DNA from: Aspidiotus rigidus
Lineage: Eukaryota > Arthropoda > Insecta > Hemiptera > Diaspididae
NCBI GenBank assembly: GCA_035079385.1
Contig: JAVHKY010000071.1
Coordinates: 498,001 to 562,000 of the forward strand
Length of the DNA: 64,000 nucleotides
Reading direction: 5' to 3'
Part shown: in pieces, positions 42,514 to 54,840 of the stretch
Layout of the letters: each line of letters opens with the position of its first letter
Position numbering within the stretch: position 1 is the stretch's first letter
Made by a program: the position numbers and the translations under genes
The notes under the pieces: generated by a model
Told to the model about the DNA's origin: nothing
The model's database searches: none
Seen by the model: the letters and a program-made list of their open reading frames with translations, nothing else

Positions 42514-43282
42514 AATACCTACCTTATAATTTGTAAAATGATGACAATGTTGTAGTTGTTACTCATCAAACCCGCAAACCAATAAAGGAAAAAGCCGAAC
42601 AGTAAGGAGAAGTAGGTAGAATTGAATCAATTGAAAATCTCTGCGACACAATTTTTTGGAGATAATTCCATAAACATCTGGACCTTTTTTAATGAGGTGA
42701 GCTAAAAAATAACAGAACAAGGAGAATAGTAGATGTATTCTAGAACTTTTTCAATCATTACTTTTGAAAATACAAGATGTAGAAAATACATGTTGTTCTA
42801 TCAACTATGGCAACCTACCAACATCTGCTTCATTTTGTATCTGAAACTGATACTTTTCCATGTCAATCAGTTCCTTTTCCTTGATACAGTGTACAAATCA
42901 AGAAGAGTTGAAGGGGTATAATTTTCCCTGCGTAGAATTTTCCCAACATATAATTTTCTTTGCATACAATTTACTCGCGTATAATTTACCTACCTGCGTA
43001 CAAACTTGTTTACGTTCCGATACAAAAACTATTTTCTCGTTGTAATATCAAAACACAATAATAACCATTACCTACCGCTCAGTCGCTCACATATCACGCA
43101 CTCTTCTTGATCACCAAAGCGTGAGTTCTTACAAAACTCACAGAGACGACAACTACAAAAAAAAGCACCCCGCAGGCGGGGTGTTACGAGGGTCGGCGAA
43201 TGATTGAGTTATTTCTGATATGAAAAATATCCATTGAGATCCACACAAGGTGCTGGAAAATAAAAATGATAAAATCTTTGTG
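42514..43282. other. Non-coding sequence
   Basis: A perfect small hairpin caccccgcaggcggggtg lies at about 43166-43183. No supported gene. Confidence 0.35.
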
Positions 43283-43690
43283 CACTAAAACCCAACTAGA
43301 AAGAGGACCAAGTACAAACTAAATTTGAAAAGCTAGGATACCATATTCACAATCAATTTTTGATCATCCTATTTCCTACTTTTTTATTTGTAATTATTCA
43401 TTTCATATTCCCATCGCATTGTAAGACATTCCCTTTCATTTGTATTCAATTTCATTCATATTGTGAGAACCGCCTTTTCAAGAATTCACATCACATCTTT
43501 TCAATTCTATTTGTAAAAGCTAACAATCAACAATTAATAAGCAATAACCTGAGGTAACCACTATTGAGTACAAATAACGCTGATATTACACCCTTCCAAC
43601 CATTGTCATTTTTGTCATGAGATAAGAATAATGAGTAACACAAATTATGACATCACGTAGAATAGAAATCCTTGATTAATCTATACTATA

Positions 43691-43884
43691 GCCCATTCCA
43701 GTTAAGAGTGTCAGTAATTCAAAAGGCGACCACAACGTGTGAGTTCTGGTGCGTCAATTTCACGGCCAATGAGAGACAAGAAGCGTCGTGCTGCTCGACG
43801 CTCTCAGTGCGAATTTCGCAATTCCATTCATGCCACTGATACCGCATTGCCATCGATTTACTGACACTCTTAACTGGAATGGAC
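43691..43884. mobile_element. TA-flanked MITE
   Basis: Ends gcccattccagttaagag and ctcttaactggaatggac, with TA at 43689-43690 and 43885-43886. The matching left arm near 37.28 kb has no insertion at this point. Confidence 0.9.
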
Positions 43885-44223
43885 TATACCACAAACTTCA
43901 TTTGTCTGCTCAAAACCCAACGATGTAATTATTATACTACCTTTGTAGTCAACTTCAAAGTTTATTTAGAACTAAGCATAGGTAAATTAAAATTCAAAAT
44001 TGAATCGCGGACCACAAAGGCTGGATATGCGGATTTGCGATCCACGATCAACTTTTAAATCATTCTGTTCCCCAAGTTTTTATTTGCAATTATTCATTTC
44101 AGTTTCCCATCGCATTGTAAAAAATCTCGTTTCATTCCTATTTATTAAAGGATAATAAATTTATAATTTGAACATTCCGTAAAATCAAATTTATTAATAC
44201 GCTAGTAGAGTGGTAATGTATGT

Positions 44224-44350
44224 TCTAGGACAGTTCTGCATTTCTAAGACAGTCTTGGATTTCTCAGACACTTCTGGATTTCTAAGACAGTTCTGGATTT
44301 CTAGGACAGTTCTGGATTTCTAGGACAGTTCTGGATTTCTAGGAAAGTTA
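44224..44350. repeat. 19-bp tandem repeat
   Basis: The unit ctggatttctaggacagtt is repeated about six times with small changes. Confidence 0.85.
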
Positions 44351-44809
44351 TAAATGTCTCACTTTTTTACTCATTTTCTTCACTTTTCATCAATCCCTCA
44401 AGTTTCTATTTATGAGCTACAAGCTGTCAAATTTTTTACTTTTTCACTCATATTTCAGCACTTTTAATCAATTCACAAAATTACTCAAGTTTTATATTCT
44501 AGAACAGTTATGTATTCCTGAATGTTTTATTTAATTTTCTCCACTTTTAAAGGCTCCAAAGATACTTTACTTTTACAAATCAATTTTCAGTACACTCAAC
44601 GCTTTTATTTTTCCAAAAAAATGTGTCCAGATTTTTTTCAACACTCTGAGTGTTCAACAACAAGATGTTCAATGCTTCTTTGATTTGATGCTCCTGAAAA
44701 TTCATTCCACGCTCTTATCATGAAACGGACTAACTTGTCCACTTAATAATAATAATAATAATAATAGCCTTTATTATTCATTATTCGGTACATATGCTTA
44801 CAATTTAAT

Positions 44810-46079
44810 CTAATCATAGGTTTTGCTCTTTTGAGCAAAGGCCTCCCACAGCCTTGCCCACTCTCGCCGATCCCAAGCTACCCTATGGTATATTTTGTTT
44901 CCTAGCCATTTCACGATTTCATCGTCCCACCTAGTTTTTTGTCTCCCTTTTTTTCTTTTTCCCTCGATATACCAATTTGTAATTTTGTAAGCCCATCTTT
45001 TGGGGTCTGCTCTGGCAATATGTCCCGCCCAATCCCATTTAATTCGTTTTGTTGTTCTTTTAATGTCAAGGTTGTACGGCATTTTCGCTTTTATTTCTTC
45101 AATCCTAACTTTATCGGAAAGTTTTATGCCAAGTATAGACCTCTCCATTCTATTCTGCGTGGTTCTGATTTTTTCCTCGTCTTTTTTTGTAGGAGCCCAA
45201 GATTGTGACCCGTAGGTTAGTGTTGGGAGTAAGCAGCTATTAAATATCATACTTTTATAGTAGTTCCTAAAAGGGCCTTTGAAGATATGTTTAAGAGACC
45301 AATATTTGTTCCATGCGAGCGTTATTCTTCTGTTTATTTCTTTTTCTGTTCCATTGCTTACTGTTAATGTTTGACCTAGGTAAATAGTATCATCTACTTT
45401 TTCTATTATTTCGTTATTTACTTTTACTTTGGTGATTTCGTTGGTGTTGGTTATTATTTTCGATTTTCCTATGTTTATTGTCAACCCTGCTTCTTCTCCC
45501 AGTTTGTTTAGTTCCTCAATCATTGTTTTCATTTCATCTGTACTTTTAGCAATCAACACTACATCATCTGCGAACCTTAGGTTATTCAAATATTCTCCGT
45601 TTATTCTCATTCCCTTTTCTCCCCAGTTTAGCTTCCTGAATATATCTTCTAATAAGCAGTTGAACATTAGTGATGACAGTGGGTCTCCTTGCTTTACTCC
45701 CTTTTTTATTTCGAACCACTCCCCCTCTATTTCGGTTTTTATTCTTGATTTTTGTTTTTCGTACATAATTTTTATGAGGTTTAAGTAGCCACTTGTTGTT
45801 CCCTGATTATGAAGTGCATTGAATAGGTGTTCGTGTTTTACTGAATCGAATGCTTTATTATAGTCTATGAACGCTAAGTACAAATCTTTTTGATATTCTT
45901 GACATTTTTCGATTAGTTGATTCACTGTGTGTAGATGGTCCACCGTCGAGAATTTTGACCTAAACCCTGCCTGTTCCTCGGGTTGTTGCTCATCCAGTAC
46001 TTTTTTTAGTCTGTTCGCTATCATTTTTGCAAATATTTTAGCATTTGTAGGGTTTAGACTGATGGGCCTGTAATTTTTT
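44810..46079 (-). pseudogene. LINE ORF2, RT C-terminal part
   Basis: About 423 codons from KNYRPISL through VKQGDPLS and LRFADDVVL to the C-terminal WDWAGHIAR domain, ending at TGA or TAA near 44810. It is the continuation of 49730-50271, cut off by the insertion. The catalytic FADD is intact, but the piece has no start of its own: the ATG at 46084 belongs to inserted sequence. Confidence 0.88.
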
Positions 46080-46135
46080 GACATGTTCCATGTCTTTTCT
46101 CTCGCCAGACCCCGATTTTGAAACTCGCGAGTACA

Positions 46136-46157
46136 CCCCCCCCCCCCCCCCCCCCCG
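46136..46157 (+). repeat. C22 homopolymer
   Basis: Twenty-two consecutive C follow gagtaca, probably an expansion of the gagtacacccc motif that recurs at 46.20 and 48.11 kb. Confidence 0.95.
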
Positions 46158-46216
46158 TCAAGAGGAATCTCTACCCAGTGGGTGATTCAGAAATTCGCGA
46201 GTACACCCCGCGTAAT

Positions 46217-46231
46217 AATAATAATCAATAA

Positions 46232-46276
<45 letters not shown>

Positions 46277-46464
46277 AAATATAATTAAATAAATAAATAA
46301 TTAAATAAATACATTAATAAATGAATAAATAATTAAATAATTAAATAATTAAATAAATAAATAAATAAATAATATAATAAATAAATAAATAAATAAATAA
46401 CTAAATAATTAAATAAATAAATAATTAAATAAATAAATAATTAAATAAATAAATAATTAAATAA

Positions 46465-46498
<34 letters not shown>

Positions 46499-46540
46499 AA
46501 ATAATTAAATAAATAAATAATTAAATAAATAAATAAATGA
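46217..46540. repeat. (AAAT)n-type simple repeat
   Basis: About 320 bp of aaat and aatt variants. Similar tracts lie at 47472-47655 and in short form at 47990-48150. Confidence 0.95.
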
Positions 46541-47195
46541 ATAGTCGAAATTTTTCTAAGTCCCCCTTCTATCATATATAGCTCGAGAGTCGAAATTTTT
46601 CTAAGTCCCTCTCCTATCATATATGGCTCGAGAGTCGAAATTTTTCTGAGTCCCTCTCCTATCATATATGGCTCGAGAGTCGAAATTTTTCCAAGTCCCC
46701 CTTCTATCATATATGGCTCGAGAGTCGAAATTCTTCTAAGTCCCTCTCCTATCATATATGGCTCGAGAGTCGAAATTTTTCCAAGTCCCCCTTCTATCAT
46801 ATATAGCTCGAGAGTCGAAATTTTTCTAAGTCCCCCTTCTATCATATATGGCTCGAGAGTCGAAATTCTTCCAAGTCCCTCTCCTATCATATATGGCTCG
46901 AGAGTCGAAATTTTTCTAAGTCCCCCTTGTATCATATACGGCTCGAGAGTCGAAATTCTTCCAAGTCCCTCTCCTATCATATATGGCTCGAGAGTCGAAA
47001 TTTTTCTAAGTCCCCCTTGTATCATATATGGCTCGAGAGTCGAAATTCTTCCAAGTCCCTCTCCTATCATATATGGCTTGAGAGTCGAAATTTTTCTAAG
47101 TCCCCCTTGTATCATATATGGCTCGAGAGTCGAAATTCTTCCAAGTCCCTCTCCTATCATATATGGCTGGATAGTCGAAATTTTTCCAAGTCCCC
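46541..47195 (-). repeat. 45-bp satellite array, about 15 units
   Basis: The anchor gctcgagagtcg recurs at 46581, 46626, 46671 and every 45 bp to 47166. Units alternate between ctctcctatcat and cccttctatcat (or cttgtatcat) types, giving a 90-bp higher-order period. Because 45 is a multiple of three, the minus strand reads an open 15-residue repeat (core ISTLEPYMI), ORF 46465-47160. I take it as a satellite by-product, not a gene. Confidence 0.92.
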
Positions 47196-48599
47196 TAGAC
47201 TTGAATTGTCCAATACAACAGCGAGACAGGGGGCGAACGAGCGGAGCGAGTTCGCGCTACCTCATATTTCTCAAAAAAGACTGGAATTTTCTCATACCAT
47301 TCCAATACAACAACGAGATCACTCATTCGCCCCACCGAAAGTTGATACCTCAAAATATAGAACACCCATAATTACCTCAAAATATTTCTCATACAAGACT
47401 TATACGACGCCAAGATAGGCAAAGGGGTAAACGAATAATATCTCACGAACACTTGACCTAGTAGAAGAATTAATAATAAATAAATAAATGAATAAATAAA
47501 TAAATAAATAAATAGATAAATAAATAAATAGATAAATAAATAAATAAATAAAATAAATAGATGAATAAATAAATAAATAAATAATATTGAATAATTAAAT
47601 AATGAAATAATAAAATAATTGAATAATTAAATAATTAAATAATTAAATAAATAAAGGCTGAATAGTCGAAATTTTTCCAAGTCCCCTAGACTTGAATTGT
47701 CTCACACCATTCCAATACAACAGCGAGACAGGGGGAGAACGAGCGGAGCGAGTTCGCGCTACCTCATATTTCTCATAGAAGACTTATACGACGGCAAGAT
47801 AGGTAAGGGGTAAACGAATTTCTTTAATTACGCTCTTTGGACAGGTAATAGGGTGGGATTGAAAGATGATCGATGCCGCCTGTGCACTGACCACACTTCT
47901 TCGCATTCTGATTTCTCTACGCTTCGTACCAGCGATCGTTTTTCTCAAAACGCGTTTTTTCGAGATACGCCCTTCTTGATAAGAAGGCTTCAATTAAATA
48001 ATTAAATAATTTAAATAATTAAATAATTAGTCCGAGAGTCTGTGCGTCCGTGCAAGCGTGCGTCCGTGCATATCTCTACCCCGTGGGTGATTCAGAAATT
48101 TGCGAGTACACCCCGTGTGCTTAAATAATTAAATAAATAAATAATCAAATAACCGCGAGTTCGCCTCACGAAAGGTGATACCTCAAAATATTTTTCATAA
48201 AGGCGATACCTCATATTTCTCATAGAAGACTTGAATTTTCTCACACCATTCCAATAGAACAGCGAGACAGGGGGCGAACGGTGATACCTCAAAATATACA
48301 AAAGGTCGCTCCGCTCGTTCGCCCCACGAAAGGTGATACCTCAAAATATTTCTCATATAAATGCGACACCTCATATTTCTCATAGGAGACTTGAATTCTC
48401 TTTCGGCATTTCTCTTATAAGCTTCTACATTTTTGTACGTAATGTGTGACAAATCACGACGATCAACGATTTTAATTTACATTTCCTTGGAAATGAACGA
48501 CATCAAGACGGAGACAGTATTCTTCTAAAAATATCATTGCAATAAAAAACTTTATTGCAGTTCTTACAATATTTTATTAATCAGCGACATTTTGGAGCA

Positions 48600-48896
48600 T
48601 TAGTTGAATCCGAGAAGCCAAATGTGATCGGTGGTACAGGAAGCTATCGAGGCTCGATTGATGGGCGATGATTCTTTCCGGAAATGTCCATTTGTGAAAA
48701 TGTGAGAGAATTGGATGGCTTCGAAGTATTCTGGACATAAACGTTGTTTTCTTACAAATTGGTTCCTGGCTTCGGTCGATAAGCTGAGGAATTTTCGACA
48801 GCAATACAAAGTTTGCGCGTTGTCGCCATAGAAGTAGCATTCGCGTTTCCTTTCGTTTGAATTTGATGCAGTCATAATGCCTCCATTACTATACAA
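48600..48896 (-). pseudogene. Degraded BEL/Pao-like zinc-knuckle fragment
   Basis: The minus strand reads ERKRECYFYGDNAQTLYCC, RKFLSLSTEARNQFV, RKQRLC and later HFRKESSPINRA, with frame changes. The order resembles the first knuckles of Pao-type polyproteins, but several Cys and His are lost. A separate, older element than the one at 26.5-32.8 kb. Confidence 0.4.
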
Positions 48897-48899
48897 ATT

Positions 48900-49570
48900 C
48901 TTGCATCCTTCGGAATCTGCAGCACACTCGCGACCGGGTCTTCATAAGTGATGAGACTCTCGCGCAGATTAAACAACTCCGTGGATCCTTCATTGACAGC
49001 GTTCACCGGCACTGGTGTCACCAAGAAATTACGCACCCGCGAGTTCACCCCACGAAAGGTGATACCTCAAAAAAGCCTTCGCAGCGCGAAAGCCAAACCG
49101 ACTTTTGTATCTTATTTTTGTACATCTCTATTTCTTTTAGTTTCCATTTGGTTCATTATTGGCTAGCCTACATTATATTTCACTTATAGTCGTTTGCGTT
49201 AATAACGGCAATAATGACGTCGTTTTCCGATAGAAATTCATTTTCACAACTTGCCAACCATTATTTTTTATTCAATCTCGTGTACTGATAATACACAACT
49301 TACAACCCCCTCCCCTTCTGAGAAAGAAACACTTTTCGCGCACAAGTCAGTAACACTCTTCATTTTCCATAGCAACATTCATTCCTTTAACGCCGGATGG
49401 TTAACGAACTGACGTTCAACTTACCCCGCTCCGAATTTTTCTAAATTAAAATCGAAAAATCTCTAATTCTATCAATCCGATTATCAAAAAAATAACCCTA
49501 TTCCATACAGCAAATATAAAACTTCAATTATTCTCAATTTCATATAAATCGACCCAATACCAACCGAGAA
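48900..49570. other. Non-coding part of the LINE insertion
   Basis: It holds cgcgagttcaccccacgaaaggtgatacctc-type motifs shared with 48.16-48.36 kb (in short pieces) and AT-rich sequence. The block gacttatacgacg to cctagtagaag at 49572-49648 repeats 47396-47466. Confidence 0.45.
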
Positions 49571-49729
49571 TACAAGACTTATACGACGCCAAGATAGGTA
49601 AGGGGGTATACGAATAATATCTCACGAACACTTGACCTAGTAGAAGCCTAGACTAAAATATTTCAAGATGACTGATAAAATATAAAAGACATGGAACATG
49701 ATCTTCATTTATTTGGCTATGCCAGAAAA

Positions 49730-50340
49730 TTTTTATGTTTGCTTTATCCCCTTTTTTGTGTAAAATTATGATATCTGCCTCTCTCCATGTTTTCGGGATA
49801 GTATTTGTTTCAATTATATTATTGAAGTGCTCTGTCAATTTTTTAGCAAGTGTTTTCCCTCCATTTTTTATCTGTTCGTTTATAATTTTATCTGGACCAG
49901 GACTTTTTTCATTTTTTAGCTGCTTAATTACGTTTTCAACCTCCGAGAGTAATACTGGCTGGATTTTTTCATCCTCTTCTGTTAATGGGTCTAATTTAAT
50001 TTCTTTCTTATCGTCATTATACAATTGTGAGTAGAATTTCGTTGCTATTTCATTTATTTGTTTTCGATCGTATGTTCTAACATTATTTTCGTCAGTGAGA
50101 CATGTTATCCATGACTTACCAGGGCTTATTTTTTTAAAGATTTTTTTTGTACTTCGATTTGCTTCTAGTACTTTTTGAATGATCTCATTTTTCTTTTGTT
50201 CCCTATTCTTTTCTACAAGTTGTTTGATACATTTGCATACTAGGTTTAATTCTATTTTTTGATTGTTCGTCTTATATTTTTTCCTTTTTAATTTCTCTCT
50301 CTTTTTTATAAGATCTGCTAGGTACTTCTTTTGAATAATG
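49730..50340 (-). pseudogene. LINE ORF2, linker and RT N-terminal part
   Basis: The frame reads KYLADLIKKREK near the right end, then KIELNLVCKC, EKSPGPDKIINEQIKNGG and WREADIIILHKKGDKANIK, where the insertion cuts it. It is offset by one base from the endonuclease frame on the right. Confidence 0.85.
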
Positions 50341-51418
50341 GTCCTTCTCTTCTTGCAATTTTAGTTTCGCTCTCTCCGTTGCATTTCTTATCATTTCTAT
50401 TATTAGTTTTTCGTTTTGGTGTACATCGTACTTTTTATTATTTAAGCTCGAGTTTGGATTACTGAGGCATTCATCTATTTGGTCTTTATAAGTTGTTAAA
50501 TTTATATCGAAAGGATCGTCTTTTCTTCTGGGTTTGCATCTGTTTTTTTGTATTTTTAGCTCGCATTTTATTAATCTATGGTCGGAGTGAAATTCAAATT
50601 TACTATCGACATTGAAATCTTTTATTTCGTCTGTGTTGGGGGTCAACATATAATCAATTTGGGTCTTATACTCTCCGTTTGGTGCTAACCATGTCCATCT
50701 TTTACTCATTCTTTTTTTAAACATTGTGTTTACAACTTTTAGTTGCTGCTCTTGGCAAAATCTCATCAGCCTCCACCCCCTCTCATTTCTCTTACCGTAG
50801 TTGTACGGGCCCATATTTTGGTATTCCTCCTCCCTTCTCTCTCCAATTTGACTATTAAAGTCTCCCATTACAATTATTTTATTTTTGTTATTTATTTTTA
50901 CATTTTCCATCGTTTCTCCTAGTGTCCTGTAAAAGTCTTCGTTTATTTCTTCTTCTGTTGTGGCAGTTGGGGCGTATACCTGTATTATTGTGATGTGGTT
51001 TTTATTTCCCAAATCAAGTTTTACTAATGCTATTCTATCGTTGATTCCTTTAAAAATCTCTAGCTTTTTCTCCCATTCTTTTTTTATTAAGAAACCAACC
51101 CCTCTTTGTCCAGCATTTTCTCCCTTGTAGCATAAGATGTTCCCTGCTTTCGTTTGTAGGATTCCCTCCCCCTGTCTTCTTACCTCTGCTAAACCTAGAA
51201 TATCTATGTTATTTTTCTCTATGGCTTGTTCAAGCTCAAATAGTTTCCCTTCTCCCTTCAAGGTTTTTACGTTCATACTTCCTATAACTGGTCTTTTCCC
51301 TTTATCTGCACTATTTTTCCCCTTGCTATTTTTATTTTTCTTACTTGTATCATTATTGTATTTTTTTCTATAATTACCTTTTAGGGGCGCTGAGAGGTTC
51401 GGACTTACTTGCCCTCGC
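50272..51418 (-). pseudogene. LINE ORF2, endonuclease part
   Basis: It reads the AP-endonuclease domain with MNVKTL, LGLAEVRR, VYAPTA, VMGDFNSQIG, RWTWLAPNGEY, TQIDYM and SDHRLI, so the active-site residues are present. After about 50350 the frame leaves the consensus and stops at 50272, because of a one-base indel near 50330-50360. The first in-frame codons at the right end come from flanking DNA or a GTG, not an ATG, as in the other LINE copy. Confidence 0.88.
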
Positions 51419-51431
51419 ACTTGTCCACTTA

Positions 51432-52001
51432 CTGATAAAAAAATGTAAGTAGGTTAAGATTTTTGTTTATTTCATTTCTCTTGGTCGTGATTATGTTTCG
51501 TACTCATATTGAATTCAGTGCTATCACTAGAAAGACAGACTCATCCATTTACTGATAACAGAATGGACAAACTCATCCGATTACTGATAAACCAACTTAA
51601 TATGAAATCCTCTTGAGAAGTCTGGACTGTTGAGTTCAAAGTATGCGCACTTGTACTAATAGTAAATAGACAAATTTGTCTGTTTACTGATAACCTTTCC
51701 CTCTGTGTTTTTTATATAGGAGTTGGGACTTACCAATGCTCACATTTAAAGATTCAACACGAGAGTAGTGAAACTTTAAAAAAATTATTTCAACAATGAT
51801 AAGAAAATAGTTTGATCTGTCCACTTTCAACATGTGAATTTTTTATTGGATCACCTTAGGTAATTGAAAATGGTATAGTTGGGATATGAGATTCCTCATC
51901 CTCCCAGTTACAAGCTAACAGCCCAAACGATTAACATTCTTTAAGTGGTGCGCTTTTGTGGGTACCTGGCCAGTTCCCCAGACAAGGCATGCCTTGTGAA
52001 G
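51432..52001. other. Non-coding sequence
   Basis: The short motif ttactgataa recurs at about 51428, 51549, 51580 and 51685, usually preceded by a caatcc/gtcc-like string, suggesting an old short-period duplication that also served as the LINE target. No gene. Confidence 0.4.
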
Positions 52002-52390
52002 CAGGGGTGGGCACTGATCGCGGAAATTTAATCCGGATTGCGGATCGCAAATTATCAGTCTTCTGGCGGATCGGATCATGGATCAATCATTGTATCATTG
52101 AAAATGATCCAGCCCTAGTAACATTTTCGCAGCAGAAACGACAGCGTTTCGGCCGCGTGGCGTAAAATATAGCAGAAACGACAGCGTTTTTTTACATTTT
52201 CTGCCCTCCAATGCGGCAGAATGAGTGTCGCGTAACGCTCCGCAGAAACGCTCGCGTTTTTGCCATGTCGTACAGGGTTTACGCCTGGCGTTTCGGGTAT
52301 ACTGAAAAGGTGCGCGTACTGATCAGTGTTTCTGCCAGCGTTTCTACATGGTAATATGAGAGGATGCGCTACACTTTTCCGCTGGCCCAA
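52002..52390. repeat. Composite GATCCG / CGTTTCTG repeat, copy 1
   Basis: A GATC-rich part (52002-52117, starting caggggtgggcac) is joined at ccctagtaac to a part rich in gcagaaacg and cgtttctgc (to about 52350). The order is the reverse of the copy at 61290-62029. Confidence 0.7.
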
Positions 52391-54840
52391 AATGTAAATT
52401 GATTAGCTAGCTGACTTGTCATTGTATTTGACTCGCGTGGGCAAGTAACACTACTACCTATCTACACATTGAAAATATTTAAGTTTAATAATTAAAAAAT
52501 GCATAAAAGAAATTATATACGAGTCTGAAAGTGTTTTCAACTCTGGGTGATGTTGACCGTTTTTTGAAATTGGCTCTGATTATCAAAAAATGTTCATGTC
52601 AAGTTCCCGCGATTTGTTGCGACGCGCAATGTATGTTTTTGTACACGTTTGCAAAATTTTCGATACCTCGATAACATACATATATATTACGCGAAATCGT
52701 GGGAACTTGATATGATCATTTCTCAATAACCATAAGAGCCAATTTCGAAAATTGGTCAACGGCATATCGTGGTCAAAGTCAAAAATTTTTCTAGAATCGT
52801 ATTATTTTCTTTCATGCATTTTTCATTTTTTTTTTTTTTTGTGTAGTGTAATTTGCTACACCATCCACATTCTAATTCAGATATTAAAATATACCGATAG
52901 GTAAAGCTTTCGTGAGTTAAATTATTGAAGATAGACAAGAGACATTCAGATAGGTATACAAACAGCACGAATAGAATCTCAACGCATATCCTTTACAAAT
53001 GCATTGTATTCTATAAAATTTTGAAAATTTTCGACAGCATAGCTTTTTGAACTGATGACATATCGAAATAGGCTTGCAAATCCTGCAAAGTAGGTACGTA
53101 CGTAAGTCATTAACGGATAGCAAAATTATCTTTTCTAAATCAACAAATTCAAGAGAAGTATAATTTCAACCAGATTAATAATTAGATATTCAGAACTTAT
53201 GTAACCAAAAGTTTTCATTGACTACAGCATAAAATAATCTTTCAGCCAACTTTCAGCACTCCACAAAATTCGTCGTAATGTGTACATAAATCTATGACAT
53301 ATGCAATTTCTTGATCAGTTTTCTCAAGAAGTTCCCCATGGCCCAACTGGAAATTCAGAGTGAGGTGGACGTCGGCATGTGTGCCAGGGTGTGTGCCAAC
53401 ATACAGACCAGGTGGAACGTAAAGGCACTCGTGGACGCGGAAGTAAACGTACGGTTTCTTTCCGTAATCATACTATACAGTCGAACATATTTTTCCACGA
53501 ACCGCTACCGTAGTGATACACATTGCAAAACTACAAGATCTCTAAAGTCAAGCAACAGGTCAAAATTTAAAGAAGAGTACTCCGCGTCAATGAAAACACA
53601 ATGTTTATTTATGAAAAGTGAGGCATTAGGTACTTATAGTCCCAATACAGTTGTGGTGGATGGTGGTGGAAGGGATGAGGCTACCTTTTCACGACAAATT
53701 CTTGATCCTTAATTTCAGACAATCGAAAGTTTTTTCAGTCGTTATCATCATTTTTTATTAGTATTATTATCTCTCTTTTTATTGAACAAGTTTATTAGGT
53801 ATTTACTCTGCAAATTTTACGCAAAAATTGATCGTTTGTATTTTTGCGATGAAATTATCAGGATATAACACATCAACTTCATTTGGAGACGAAGAAAAAA
53901 AAAAAAAAATTGTTCTAGCTATACCGCATTTGAATAAAATTGACGAGAATGTCGATCAACTAAAGAGCGGTTTAATTCTCTGTAGACCAACCTAAATAAT
54001 AGGTAATTCAATTGCGTATCAAAACATTCGTAAATCTTATACCTGTCTACCTCATCCAATATCAAATAAATAGTTGTGCCAGTAGCATTTCTATTTTCAT
54101 TTCTCTTTTATTTGTCTTAGCTACAGAACTGATATCCTAAGAAGGATATTAAACTTAACTTCCTTACCTACTATAAATTATCACGAGGAAAAAAAAAAAA
54201 TTGAAATTGATGAAGCAGAATTGACGCATTTACCGATTTTATTTTTTTCTCTATTTTATTTTCTAATTAATAATTAGAAAAAAATGAAATCGGATTTTCC
54301 CCAAAAAACGACGAAATGGAACGGATAGGTAATTATATCAATTTTCAATAATAAATTCGACGATAATGTTTGTTTTGATTTAGCCTATAGTATGTTGCAG
54401 GTATTTTTTTTTCTTTCAGAGATACACAATATACCCACATCAATTTTTAGACCAATTGAATCATTTAAATATCGAATTGATCGATATCTGATATTTGAAA
54501 TTCTCAATAAGTCTCGCTCTCGAGTGGACCAAGCAGGTGCTACAAAGTCCACTTCACTCAGTAACGTTGACAACTCAATTTTTGACCGCAATAAAGTCCA
54601 ACATGAGTAATAAGAGACCGCAACTTCCCTCCTCATTGTGAGGGTGGTGAGTTTGTACCCTGACTTTAATTCTATGTATGATATTGTTGAGTCATAACAA
54701 CCAAAGTCTTTGAAATATGAATAATATAGACGTATGTTAGGTACAGACTCTTGAATAATGGATGTGAATGAAAAACACTGACTGCTAGAAATTTCTAAAT
54801 TACTCATCACGATCGCCGCGGGAGATCAAAATAATAGTTT
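52391..54840. other. Non-coding AT-rich sequence
   Basis: ORFs here, such as 53311-53712 and 54385-54810, show no recognisable domain and look like chance. Poly-A or poly-T runs at about 52826, 53898 and 54190. Confidence 0.4.

Larger units (their letters stand above)
36801..44147. repeat. 7.3-kb block bounded by long inverted arms
   Basis: The left arm (36801-37712) and right arm (43283-44147) are inverted copies of one another, about 670-685 bp each once their private insertions are removed. The left arm contains the MITE 36856-37082, absent from the right; the right arm contains the MITE 43691-43884, absent from the left. Part of the same sequence occurs at 19.92-20.10 kb. It may be a large DNA transposon or an inverted pair of one repeat family. 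Confidence 0.8.
46080..49729. mobile_element. 3.65-kb insertion of simple repeats and satellite inside the LINE
   Basis: It interrupts the RT gene exactly between the codons for DKANIK and NYRPISL. Its left edge contains catgttccatgtctttt (46082-46098) and its right part the reverse, aaaagacatggaacatg (49684-49700), so it may be one element with inverted ends. Inside are a C22 run, long A/T tetranucleotide tracts, the 45-bp satellite and repeated blocks such as gcgagtacaccccg, gcgaacgagcggagcgag and gacttatacgacg. Confidence 0.75.
44746..51418 (-). mobile_element. 5'-truncated RTE-type LINE, split by a 3.65-kb insertion
   Basis: It is read on the minus strand. The 3' end on the left has the same (TAA)n tail and agcctttatta junction as the LINE at 7.6 kb. 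The 13-bp direct repeat acttgtccactta flanks at 44733-44745 and 51419-51431. It lacks ORF1, so it was truncated at the 5' end on insertion. Coding sequence is interrupted between 46079 and 49730 by foreign sequence. Confidence 0.88.

Noticed and set aside
46465..47160. 231-codon open frame with a 15-residue repeat
   Set aside because: It is the minus-strand reading of the 45-bp satellite; length divisible by three keeps it open. It runs into A/T simple repeat at its end, and dispersed single units exist elsewhere.
46217..48200. CRISPR array
   Set aside because: The repeats are contiguous or simple, without unique spacers of regular length, and the setting is eukaryotic.
53311..53712. 133-codon plus-strand ORF
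   Set aside because: No domain, uneven composition and no splice or repeat context; consistent with a chance frame.
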